49,210 nt of DNA, taken from contig JAOZGB010000006.1 in assembly GCA_027491935.1 (NCBI GenBank), forward strand, positions 1 to 49,210, given 5' to 3'. Both the position numbers and the translations under genes were made by a program. Of the stretch, positions 23,496 to 30,312 are shown piece by piece (position 1 is the stretch's first letter; the number at the start of each line of letters is the position of its first letter). The notes beneath the pieces are model-generated. The model was not told where the DNA came from. It ran no database searches and was given only the letters and a program-made list of their open reading frames with translations. This DNA is from Thermoproteota archaeon. GTDB taxonomy: Archaea; Korarchaeota; Korarchaeia; Korarchaeales; JAOZGB01.

Positions 23496-23543
23496 ATAAA
23501 GGTTAAACTTATATGTTAATTATGAGTTGAGAGCGTGGGAGAG

Positions 23544-24512
23544 ATGACTTTAAGTTCCAAACAGGCAGAAATGATAAGGGATATATCAGGCATCTCTGAT
23601 ATTGTTAAAAGCATTATGGACGAAATGAGTAAAGTTATAGTTGGTAATGAAACTCTCATACAAAATATTCTTGCAGCTCTCTTCACACGGAGTCACGTAA
23701 TGATAGAGGGATTGCCAGGGCTGGGTAAGACGCTGATAGCTAAGAGCATATCAATCGTACTCAACCTAAAGTATAATAGGATACAGTGCACTGCAGACAT
23801 GCTTCCATCCGACATAATAGGGTCATTTATATATGTCCCATCAAAAACTGATTTCAAGTTCATGAAAGGCCCAATATTTGCTAACATCGTCTTTATAGAC
23901 GAGATCAACAGAGCTCCTCCGAAGACTCAGTCAGCATTTCTGGAGGCCATGCAGGAGGGCTATGTAACAGTTGAAGGGAGGACCTTCGAGCTACCAAAGC
24001 CTTTCTTTGTAATAGCAACTTTAAACCCCATAGAGGTTACAGGAGTCTTTCCTCTTCCGGAGGCTCAGATTGACAGGTTTGCCATGAAGCTCAACGTTAA
24101 GTATCCATCTCCGGAGGAGGAGGTTGAGATTATCAGCGGTAAAGGTTTTGATAGGATAAATGAGCTAAGGCCTGTAGCATCACCAAACCTGATACTCTCC
24201 ATCCAAGAGCTAGTTGACAAAGTATACGTGGATGAGAAGATCAAAAAGTATATTGTTGACATCGTAAGGGCTACAAGGAACTCTAAACTACTTGCCCTAG
24301 GGGCTAGCCCAAGGGCAGCCATAACTATGGCTAGAATTTCTAAAGCTAGAGCATTGATATTTGGCAGAAGCTACGTTATTCCTGACGATGTTAAGGCTAT
24401 AATTAAACCCACCTTAAGGCATAGGGTAAAAGTAAGACCAGAGGTAGAGCTTGAAGGCGTAGGCGTTGATGGAGTTATAGATAGAATTGTTAGAGGAGTT
24501 AAGGTGCCATAG
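23544..24512 (+). CDS. MoxR-family AAA+ ATPase
   Basis: A 322-residue MoxR ATPase, thought to act as a chaperone that matures or inserts metal or cofactor into partner proteins. Walker A is MIEGLPGLGKTLIAKS (about residues 54-65), Walker B is IVFIDEINRAPPKTQSAFLE, sensor 1 is FFVIATLNPIEVTGVFPLPE and the arginine finger region is AQIDRFAMKLNV; sensor 2 lies in LGASPRAAITMARISKARAL. All ATPase motifs are intact. ATG 23544 or GTG 23535 both fit; a TATA-like AAACTTATAT lies at 23505-23514, suggesting an internal promoter. It stands directly before the DUF58 gene, its usual partner. Confidence 0.92.
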   Translation: MTLSSKQAEMIRDISGISDIVKSIMDEMSKVIVGNETLIQNILAALFTRSHVMIEGLPGLGKTLIAKSISIVLNLKYNRIQCTADMLPSDIIGSFIYVPSKTDFKFMKGPIFANIVFIDEINRAPPKTQSAFLEAMQEGYVTVEGRTFELPKPFFVIATLNPIEVTGVFPLPEAQIDRFAMKLNVKYPSPEEEVEIISGKGFDRINELRPVASPNLILSIQELVDKVYVDEKIKKYIVDIVRATRNSKLLALGASPRAAITMARISKARALIFGRSYVIPDDVKAIIKPTLRHRVKVRPEVELEGVGVDGVIDRIVRGVKVP

Positions 24513-24514
24513 TA

Positions 24515-25873
24515 TTGTATACTTTACGAATGCTGATTTTAGCTGTATTATGTTTCTCGCTGTTAACTATAGGCCTAACTTTCAGCGTTCAAATCTTAAC
24601 CTTGACAGGAATAATACTGTTCTTCATAATATTCCTCTCCTTTTTCAGCTTCCACATCTCGGTTGAAGCCTTCGAAACGCTAAAGGTTAGGAGAAGTGTG
24701 TATAACAAGGTAGTTGGTAAGGGAGGTTATATAGTTGTAAGGGTAACTCTCAGCAACCAGAGTAGCTATCGGCTTAAGGGGGTACGAGTGGAAGATAAAT
24801 ATTCAGGTCGGGGCTTGTCGGTTGAGGGAAGCTCGAACATTAATGTGCTGAACCTTGAACCATTAGAGGCTGCAAGTTTCTACTATGTCTTGAAGGCGAA
24901 AGCAGATGGAGCATTTACGATTGGCCCATTAGTGCTCTCTATGTCTGATAGGCTGAAACTACTCTCAGTTTCAAGGACGGTTATGGATCTGAGTAAGGTA
25001 ATCATCATACCTACTTTTGTAGATGTTAAGTCCTCGGTTACTGAGCTAGGTTTAAAATCCACACTAATCTCTCTAGGTGAGCACGTTCATGAAAAAAGCA
25101 TCATGGTGGGGCGGGGCGGAGAATACCGTTCAAGTAGAGAGTATATTCCGGGAGACGATACATCTTTCATTGACTGGAAGGCAACAGCGAGGAGAGGTAA
25201 GCTTCACATTAAGGAATTCGAGAGGAGAACCTCCTCCAGGTTCCTATTGGTGGTTGACTCGGGCAAAAGCATGTCTACAGGGTTGAAGCTTGAATATGTA
25301 AAGCAGGCCATTATGCTTCTGTCCAGAAGCATGTCTATAATAGGAGACTTTTATGGTCTCCTAATACCTTCAGTATCAGGTGTAGCCTTCCCAACCATTT
25401 ACCCAAGATACGTGCCGCCTGGCACAGGGGCGGACCACCTCTACAAGGTAATTACAGTTTCGTCGCAGCTGAACCCTTCAGGCATACCTAACTTCAGCGA
25501 TGCTCTATCCTTTATCAGGGGGAAGCTATGCCCTCCCCTCAACCTAATATTTATCACAGACCTAGAAGACTTTGAAAGGAAGAACATTTTAGAGGCTGCA
25601 AAAGAAGCCTTATCAGCAGGGTACTCCGTGATATGCATAGCAACGCCAACGCACCTTTTCGTTCAGCCCGGAGAAATCTTTGAAAGTGGAGATGTGCAGA
25701 GCGTTGTTCTAGGTTTAGACTACCTGAAAATGCTGAGAGAAAGAGCTTCCTTACCTTTGAAGGCTTTAAGAAGCCTCGGTGTTGAAGTTTACGAGGTGGG
25801 ACCGGTGGACATATTCCCGAGGTTCCTAAAAGTATATAAGTATGCTAAGGCATTGGCGGGTGTACATGGATGA
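24515..25873 (+). CDS. DUF58 protein with two N-terminal membrane helices and vWA-like domain
   Basis: A 452-residue protein, TTG start 2 nt after the MoxR stop. Two membrane helices fill residues 1-45 (MLILAVLCFSLLTIGLTFSV, LTGIILFFIIFLSFFSFHIS). The DUF58 signature is RGGEYRSSREYIPGDD (about 200-215) followed by SFIDWKATARRGKLHIKEFE. It runs into a von Willebrand A-like fold starting LLVVDSGKSMSTG, with Asp248, Ser252 and Met253 in place of the metal-site DxSxSM; the middle Ser is Gly, so metal binding is doubtful. Its usual job is as MoxR substrate/partner. The end overlaps the next gene by ATGA. Confidence 0.9.
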   Translation: MYTLRMLILAVLCFSLLTIGLTFSVQILTLTGIILFFIIFLSFFSFHISVEAFETLKVRRSVYNKVVGKGGYIVVRVTLSNQSSYRLKGVRVEDKYSGRGLSVEGSSNINVLNLEPLEAASFYYVLKAKADGAFTIGPLVLSMSDRLKLLSVSRTVMDLSKVIIIPTFVDVKSSVTELGLKSTLISLGEHVHEKSIMVGRGGEYRSSREYIPGDDTSFIDWKATARRGKLHIKEFERRTSSRFLLVVDSGKSMSTGLKLEYVKQAIMLLSRSMSIIGDFYGLLIPSVSGVAFPTIYPRYVPPGTGADHLYKVITVSSQLNPSGIPNFSDALSFIRGKLCPPLNLIFITDLEDFERKNILEAAKEALSAGYSVICIATPTHLFVQPGEIFESGDVQSVVLGLDYLKMLRERASLPLKALRSLGVEVYEVGPVDIFPRFLKVYKYAKALAGVHG

Positions 25874-26511
25874 CGGCCTCTTCTGAGAGGGGGTTCAGCG
25901 GTTCAAAAAATAGGAATTCACGCAATACATCTATCTTTTCATGGGGCAGGCTATTTTCCGTGGTATTTTCAATCATCGCAATGTTATTTCTCCTCTTCAC
26001 CTTCCACAGGTGGCTTAACCACCCCCTCATATCTCAAACTGTAGGTGCAAGCACAGTACTAAGCAGGTCTCTATTATTCCCTATTATAGCCGTATTGTCT
26101 GCTCTTTCCTTAATGGTTTCCATTTCAATCTCTCACTCACTTGCCAGGTTGGATTGGAGTCGGATACTAGCTAACGAACAGGATAGTATGCAAAGGCTTC
26201 TTTACAAGGTTAGCAGCACAATCCATGAGGGTAGATGGGACGTTAAGAATAGATACTGGTCACTTAGAGCAGGATACTCGAGGCTCTTCCTGTGGAAGCC
26301 CATCCTAGTACTCTCGGCAGGACTTGCCTGCTTGCTTATCCTCTGCTTAACAGCAAACTCGCTGCCAGGCCTATTACACCTGGTTTCTGGAGACTATGAA
26401 CCCACAGCCGTCGACCACCTGTTCAAAGCCGTTGATGAAGGTCTTAACGAACTATTTAAAGGTATAATAGAAAACTTCATCAGGAGAATAGACCTCATCA
26501 TTGGTGGTTGA
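25870..26511 (+). CDS. Membrane protein of the MoxR/DUF58 cluster
   Basis: A 213-residue protein with a cytoplasmic Ser/Arg-rich N-terminus (MTASSERGFSGSKNRNSRNT), about two membrane helices at 28-105 (LFSVVFSIIAMLFLLFTFHR, FPIIAVLSALSLMVSISISH), a polar part, a third helix (PILVLSAGLACLLILCLTAN) and an amphipathic C-terminal helix pair (VDHLFKAVDEGLNELFKGII). The family is unknown to me. Its start overlaps the DUF58 stop (ATGA), so production is coupled. Confidence 0.6.
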   Translation: MTASSERGFSGSKNRNSRNTSIFSWGRLFSVVFSIIAMLFLLFTFHRWLNHPLISQTVGASTVLSRSLLFPIIAVLSALSLMVSISISHSLARLDWSRILANEQDSMQRLLYKVSSTIHEGRWDVKNRYWSLRAGYSRLFLWKPILVLSAGLACLLILCLTANSLPGLLHLVSGDYEPTAVDHLFKAVDEGLNELFKGIIENFIRRIDLIIGG

Positions 26512-26512
26512 A

Positions 26513-26725
26513 GTGTCGGCCGGTAAAAGAATCCCGGTGTGGGTTGCAGTCCTTGGGCTGGCCCTCCTCATCTGTGGAGGATTCTTCTTCTACAGAACAA
26601 TCCTTTTACTTGAAAAAGGGCTTTTCGTAGGCTCCCTCGTCACAACACTCATAGGAGGGATAGTCTTCCTATCAGGGATATCCCTGATTAAAATATACTT
26701 AGCCTACATTCTAACTAAGTCTTAA
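26513..26725 (+). CDS. Small two-helix membrane protein
   Basis: About 70 residues, with helices PVWVAVLGLALLICGGFFFY and SLVTTLIGGIVFLSGISLIK and a short charged start and end. GTG 26513, just after the stop of the previous gene (26509-26511), is the likely start; the TTG at 26501 would overlap it. It is the last gene of the plus-strand cluster. Size and layout resemble the first gene (19334-19546), so both may be small subunits of the same membrane assembly. The 100 bases after it hold an inverted repeat around CGAACCGACACAATAGTCGG (26738-26757) that could be a terminator. Confidence 0.5.
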   Translation: MSAGKRIPVWVAVLGLALLICGGFFFYRTILLLEKGLFVGSLVTTLIGGIVFLSGISLIKIYLAYILTKS

Positions 26726-26830
26726 TATACCATTCAGCGAACCGACACAATAGTCGGTTCACTGAAATTCTCGCAGGGACGTAAAGCCCAGTAAAATACG
26801 GAATATGGTCAACATCGACTAAAACAAATG

Positions 26831-27091
26831 TTAGAGCTGAGAATAAGATGCACGGGGGTGAAGTGTTAAGCCTCCAATTAATAGACCAGCGATACCGTGT
26901 TGGAAGGAGTTAAAACTCATCTGTAGCGTGATCTTCAAAGATACAGAGTATATCCTTGTAACAGCCTTTACCAGTATGGGTGGGCTCTCGGGGTCAAGGT
27001 ATAGTGGTGAAAAAGCTGTGTAAGCTAATAAGGTAGTTAGGAGAACAGCCGTATACTCTATTACCCCTAAAGGTTTACAAGCCCTTTCCAA
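26831..27091 (-). CDS. Small membrane protein downstream of the DUF1616 gene
   Basis: An 86-residue frame starting at TTG 27091, overlapping the DUF1616 stop by 17 nt. It has one good membrane helix near the N-terminus (GVIEYTAVLLTTLLAYTAFS) and a second weaker one (FNSFQHGIAGLLIGGLTLHP). Position and membrane character support a real gene, but there is no family match and no own promoter. It could be chance; the overlap argues mildly for translational coupling. Confidence 0.4.
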   Translation of the reverse strand: MERACKPLGVIEYTAVLLTTLLAYTAFSPLYLDPESPPILVKAVTRIYSVSLKITLQMSFNSFQHGIAGLLIGGLTLHPRASYSQL

Positions 27092-27701
27092 GTTTACCGG
27101 TTTCCGTTAGAAGTCTTGCCTGGTTTACTTTAAACTTTCTGTAAGTTGCAACTATACTTATAAAAAGAGAGTACATTGAGAGGCTTACGACCGTTGGATT
27201 TAGCCTTATACCCCATGGCGTGTAGTTTAGCAGTAGCCCTATTAGTGGTGTGATCGCCAGGCTTAACCCCATGCTAAGAGCAAGCCTCTCTATGTTATCC
27301 AGCTCTCTGGGGTCTGGAAACAACGCTTCAACTGTCAAGAAGCCTGGGAGGAATAGGACAAATATTGACCCGAAGACCCACCTAACAGGTTTAAACATGC
27401 TTCCAGGTGGAATAATGTATATAGACAGCATTGTGACTGCTATTGAGATAAGTGCTAGTGGGAACCATAGGTTCTCTATCCGTAGTAAGTATTCAAGCAT
27501 GCTCGACGCAGGTACCGGGGGCGGTTCGAGCGAAATCTTTCCCTCTTCGTGTAGGCTTTTGATAGCGTCTATCACTTCGTTCTCATCGATCCTGTATTTC
27601 CTAGAAACAAGACCTATAACGTCTGAAACCGTGTTCGCCTTTTTCATTTTGATAAGTCTTACGATATGTTTCTTTAGGGCTTCCCGACTTTTCGACGGCA
27701 A
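27075..27701 (-). CDS. DUF1616 membrane half with N-terminal winged helix
   Basis: A 208-residue protein. Residues 1-62 are a winged-helix-like domain (LKKHIVRLIKMKKANTVSDV, VIDAIKSLHEEGKISLE), followed by four membrane helices (WFPLALISIAVTMLSIYIIP, VFGSIFVLFLPGFLTVEALF, LALSMGLSLAITPLIGLLLN, PTVVSLSMYSLFISIVATYR). The stretch LPGFLTVEALFP, DNIERLALSMGLSLAITPLI and TPWGIRLNPTVVS is typical of DUF1616. The extracellular domain that usually follows is missing here; a matching domain is in the divergent gene at 28270. The first ATG (27701) is close to the divergent promoter region 27702-27776. Confidence 0.7.
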   Translation of the reverse strand: MPSKSREALKKHIVRLIKMKKANTVSDVIGLVSRKYRIDENEVIDAIKSLHEEGKISLEPPPVPASSMLEYLLRIENLWFPLALISIAVTMLSIYIIPPGSMFKPVRWVFGSIFVLFLPGFLTVEALFPDPRELDNIERLALSMGLSLAITPLIGLLLNYTPWGIRLNPTVVSLSMYSLFISIVATYRKFKVNQARLLTETGKLGKGL

Positions 27702-27776
27702 TTCTTAAATCTACTTCTGGCAGAATAAAAATAAAGGTTTGCATATATTGTTAAGTCCTAACTTCATGGTGATATC

Positions 27777-28268
27777 TTGACCGGAGGTAAAGTAGTCATT
27801 CTGATAGCCATCCTCATGGCTACCTTCATGTTTAGTGGCGGGGCATACGATGATGGGGAAACCATAAAGCAGGCTGAGGAGGAGTTTCTTAAAGCTTTAA
27901 AATCAGTCAAGGAGGCGGAGGCGGCCGGTTCCGATGCGGGAGACCTTTCAGACCTAGTAGGAAAGCTTAATAGGGCGCTCATACTTCTCGACGATGCAGT
28001 CGAAGCCTACAAGTCAGGCAGAGAGGGAGAGGCTGATAGAACTGCTTTACAGTCGAAAACCATATCTATAGAGGTGGAATCAGCCTCTTCAGCCCTTAAG
28101 GTCCAGGCCCTCAAGAGTAAGTTAAGATTAAAAGTCATGGTTATGATCCTTGTCCCCCTACTTTCCTTGTTTTCTTCCCTGTTAGCTGAGCTGGTGTACT
28201 CGTGGTGGCTTGAGTACAGTAGAAAGAGATTTCTAAAAATGAGGATAAAACTGGCAGAGGGGGATTAA
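27777..28268 (+). CDS. Secreted/membrane helical protein
   Basis: A 163-residue protein, TTG start. It has a signal-like segment (VVILIAILMATFMFSGGAYD), a helical, acidic extracellular part (EEFLKALKSVKEAEAAGSDA, LSDLVGKLNRALILLDDAVE) and a membrane helix near the end (VMVMILVPLLSLFSSLLAEL) followed by a short basic tail. The layout (signal, helical stalk, membrane anchor) suggests a surface protein that contacts the next product. A TATA-like GCATATATTG lies at 27739-27748. The next gene begins 1 nt after its stop. No family recognised. Confidence 0.55.
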   Translation: MTGGKVVILIAILMATFMFSGGAYDDGETIKQAEEEFLKALKSVKEAEAAGSDAGDLSDLVGKLNRALILLDDAVEAYKSGREGEADRTALQSKTISIEVESASSALKVQALKSKLRLKVMVMILVPLLSLFSSLLAELVYSWWLEYSRKRFLKMRIKLAEGD

Positions 28269-28269
28269 A

Positions 28270-28887
28270 GTGAGGGCGTCCTTTAACAAGTGGAGGTTTC
28301 TATCGATATTGACGTCCTGCATCCTGATATATTCCACAATAGCATATGCAATTATGAATCCTCGGCATAGGGAGCAGTTCTTTCAGCTATACGCTCTTGG
28401 GGGTCGGCACATGATAGGAGACTACTACCCCGAGAACACTACGACAATCCCTTTAGACACCAATGTTTCATGGTATATTGGAGTAACAAACTTTATGGGG
28501 TCCATTCAATATGTTATGGTTAAAGTTAAGCTTGGAAACTCCTCCATACCTCCCCCCAACCAGACAACAGCCACGCCGTCACCAGCCCCTGAGTTAGTGT
28601 TTTTCCGGAGGGTGCTCATGGATAATGAGACTTGGGAAATTCCCTTTAACTGGAAGATAAAGAGTGTGGAGAGGAGGAGGGACGAGCTATACATCTCCCT
28701 TAAGATCAACGGTGTTGAAACCGGGGTTGTAAACGTGGGAGCTGTTAACGGTTACAACTTTAGACTGATCTTTGAGCTTTGGAGCTACGATTTTGATGCG
28801 GGTCAGTTTGTGTTCGGGTGGAATTCTAATGGTGAGAGAAGGTCTGCATGGATACAGATATGGTTTAACACGACAATCGCAGGCTAA
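28270..28887 (+). CDS. DUF1616-type extracellular domain protein
   Basis: A 205-residue protein, GTG start, with one signal anchor (FLSILTSCILIYSTIAYAIM) and a beta-rich outer domain. The pattern FFQLYALGGRHMIGDYYPEN, VSWYIGVTNFMGSIQYVMVK and FRRVLMDNETWEIPFNWKIK matches the extracellular half of DUF1616 proteins (an aromatic-LG...DYP start, then a VGI.N...Y.V strand pair and a NETWE motif). It ends near WIQIWFNTT and has several N-glycosylation sequons (NTT, NVS, NSS, NQT, NET). The membrane half of DUF1616 is in the divergent gene at 27075-27701; together they would equal one ordinary DUF1616 protein. Confidence 0.65.
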   Translation: MRASFNKWRFLSILTSCILIYSTIAYAIMNPRHREQFFQLYALGGRHMIGDYYPENTTTIPLDTNVSWYIGVTNFMGSIQYVMVKVKLGNSSIPPPNQTTATPSPAPELVFFRRVLMDNETWEIPFNWKIKSVERRRDELYISLKINGVETGVVNVGAVNGYNFRLIFELWSYDFDAGQFVFGWNSNGERRSAWIQIWFNTTIAG

Positions 28888-28989
28888 CATGATTCTGGGC
28901 TGAGAAGGCCGCCTTTAAGGATTGATGTGAAGCCTCTCCATTGGGCTTACATTTAATGATCAAAGGTGTAGCGTGGCTAAAATTTTTAC

Positions 28990-28997
28990 CTTTATAG
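28990..28997 (+). promoter_or_regulatory. TATA-like box of the Hdr operon
   Basis: CTTTATAG lies 17-24 nt before the HdrC ATG (29014), preceded by an A/T-rich stretch (AAAATTTTT, 28979-28987). It predicts a leaderless or nearly leaderless first gene. Confidence 0.4.
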
Positions 28998-29013
28998 AGT
29001 TGGTAACTCCATA

Positions 29014-29421
29014 ATGCAGCTTGTTATTTGGAGGAGTAAAATACACAGCCCAGAGGTGGAGAAGATAATTGAACTCAGCGGGCAGAACGTTTACTCATGC
29101 TACCAGTGTGGAATGTGTACTGCCAGCTGCCCGTCCACGGGAAACATGGATATACCGCCCAACATGATTGTCAGGCTTATCCAGATAGGTATGATAGGCA
29201 AGGTCTTGGATTCAAGGTCTATCTGGGTATGCACCTCATGCTTCACCTGTTTTGCGGAGTGTCCGAAGGGAATAGACATCGCAAGCCTCACCGAGGCGCT
29301 AAGGCTGTACCATCTTAGAAGAAACATTGACCATCTCAACCTGTCAAGCATCCCACATGGGGAGCTTCTCGAACTACCGGTTATTGCAATGGTAGGTGCG
29401 CTGAGAAAGTTTACAGCATAG
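29014..29421 (+). CDS. hdrC: Heterodisulfide reductase subunit C-like protein
   Basis: A 135-residue iron-sulfur protein with two 4Fe-4S motifs, CYQCGMCTASCP (about residue 29) and CTSCFTCFAECP (about residue 71), in the arrangement of HdrC, which passes electrons between HdrA and HdrB. The length is slightly short (HdrC is often 180-190) but both clusters are complete. The ATG 29014 follows a TATA-like box. It opens a set of collinear redox genes; HdrB follows at the very next base after the stop. Soluble HdrABC complexes take part in flavin-based electron bifurcation. Confidence 0.85.
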   Translation: MQLVIWRSKIHSPEVEKIIELSGQNVYSCYQCGMCTASCPSTGNMDIPPNMIVRLIQIGMIGKVLDSRSIWVCTSCFTCFAECPKGIDIASLTEALRLYHLRRNIDHLNLSSIPHGELLELPVIAMVGALRKFTA

Positions 29422-30303
29422 GTGAACGCCTTGGTGTATGCCTACTATCCCGGCTGCACCCTTAAAACCCACGCGAAGGGGTTTGAGCTGTCAGCCATGG
29501 CCTCGCTGGAGAAGCTCGGCGTCAAGTATAGGGAGCTTGAAAAGTGGACGTGCTGCGGCACCGTCTACTCTCTAGCCTCAGACGACGCTATGAGGCAGGT
29601 GGCACAGGTTAGAATTCTAACCAGGGCTGAGTCGGCAGGCTACAGAAGGATGCTCACTCTTTGCTCCATGTGCTACAACACGCTTAAACGGGCAAACATG
29701 CTTGTAAGATCCGACCCTGAGAGGCTTGAGACCATAAATATGTTCATGGATGACGAGCCTGACTACAAGGGAAGTGTAGAGGTGAAACACCTGCTCGAGG
29801 TCTTGAGAGACGAGGTTACATTCGACAAGATAAGGTCCATGGTGTCAAAGCCGCTCAGAGGACTAAGGATTTCCGCTTACTATGGGTGTCTGCTTCTAAG
29901 GCCTAAAACCGTCTCAATAGATAGCTCCATAAACCCACATGTTATGGAGGACCTATTATCATCGTTGGGCGCCGAGCCTATAGACAGTCCTGAGAAGGCT
30001 AAGTGTTGCGGAGCCTACCTGACTGTGAATAGGAAAGACCTGGTTGCAGGCTTCGCCTACGAGATACTATCGGCAGCGAGGAGGAGAGGAGCTGAACTCG
30101 TAGTTACAAGCTGTCCTTTATGCTTTTTCAACCTTGATAGGCGGCAGGAGGAGGTATCAAGAATGTATGAGGATTATAAGCCTATACCCATACTCTATGT
30201 AACCCAGCTTCTGGCTTTGGCTCTCGGTATTAGGGACGTGTACATGTTTAACCTTCACTATGTTGATCCGACAAGCCTATTAAAGTCGAAAGGGCTGCTG
30301 TAG
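29422..30303 (+). CDS. hdrB: Heterodisulfide reductase subunit B-like protein
   Basis: A 293-residue HdrB with two CCG domains that hold the non-cubane 4Fe-4S clusters for disulfide reduction. First domain: AYYPGCTLKTHAKGF, LEKWTCCGTVYSLAS, LTLCSMCYNTL. Second: AYYGCLLLRPKTVS, KAKCCGAYLTVN, TSCPLCFFNLD. All key cysteines are there. GTG start directly after the HdrC stop (TAGGTG). In methanogens HdrB reduces CoM-S-S-CoB; in non-methanogens the HdrB substrate is generally a different disulfide or unknown, and no methanogenesis gene is in this window. Confidence 0.88.
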   Translation: MNALVYAYYPGCTLKTHAKGFELSAMASLEKLGVKYRELEKWTCCGTVYSLASDDAMRQVAQVRILTRAESAGYRRMLTLCSMCYNTLKRANMLVRSDPERLETINMFMDDEPDYKGSVEVKHLLEVLRDEVTFDKIRSMVSKPLRGLRISAYYGCLLLRPKTVSIDSSINPHVMEDLLSSLGAEPIDSPEKAKCCGAYLTVNRKDLVAGFAYEILSAARRRGAELVVTSCPLCFFNLDRRQEEVSRMYEDYKPIPILYVTQLLALALGIRDVYMFNLHYVDPTSLLKSKGLL

Positions 30304-30312
30304 GTGGGCTGA

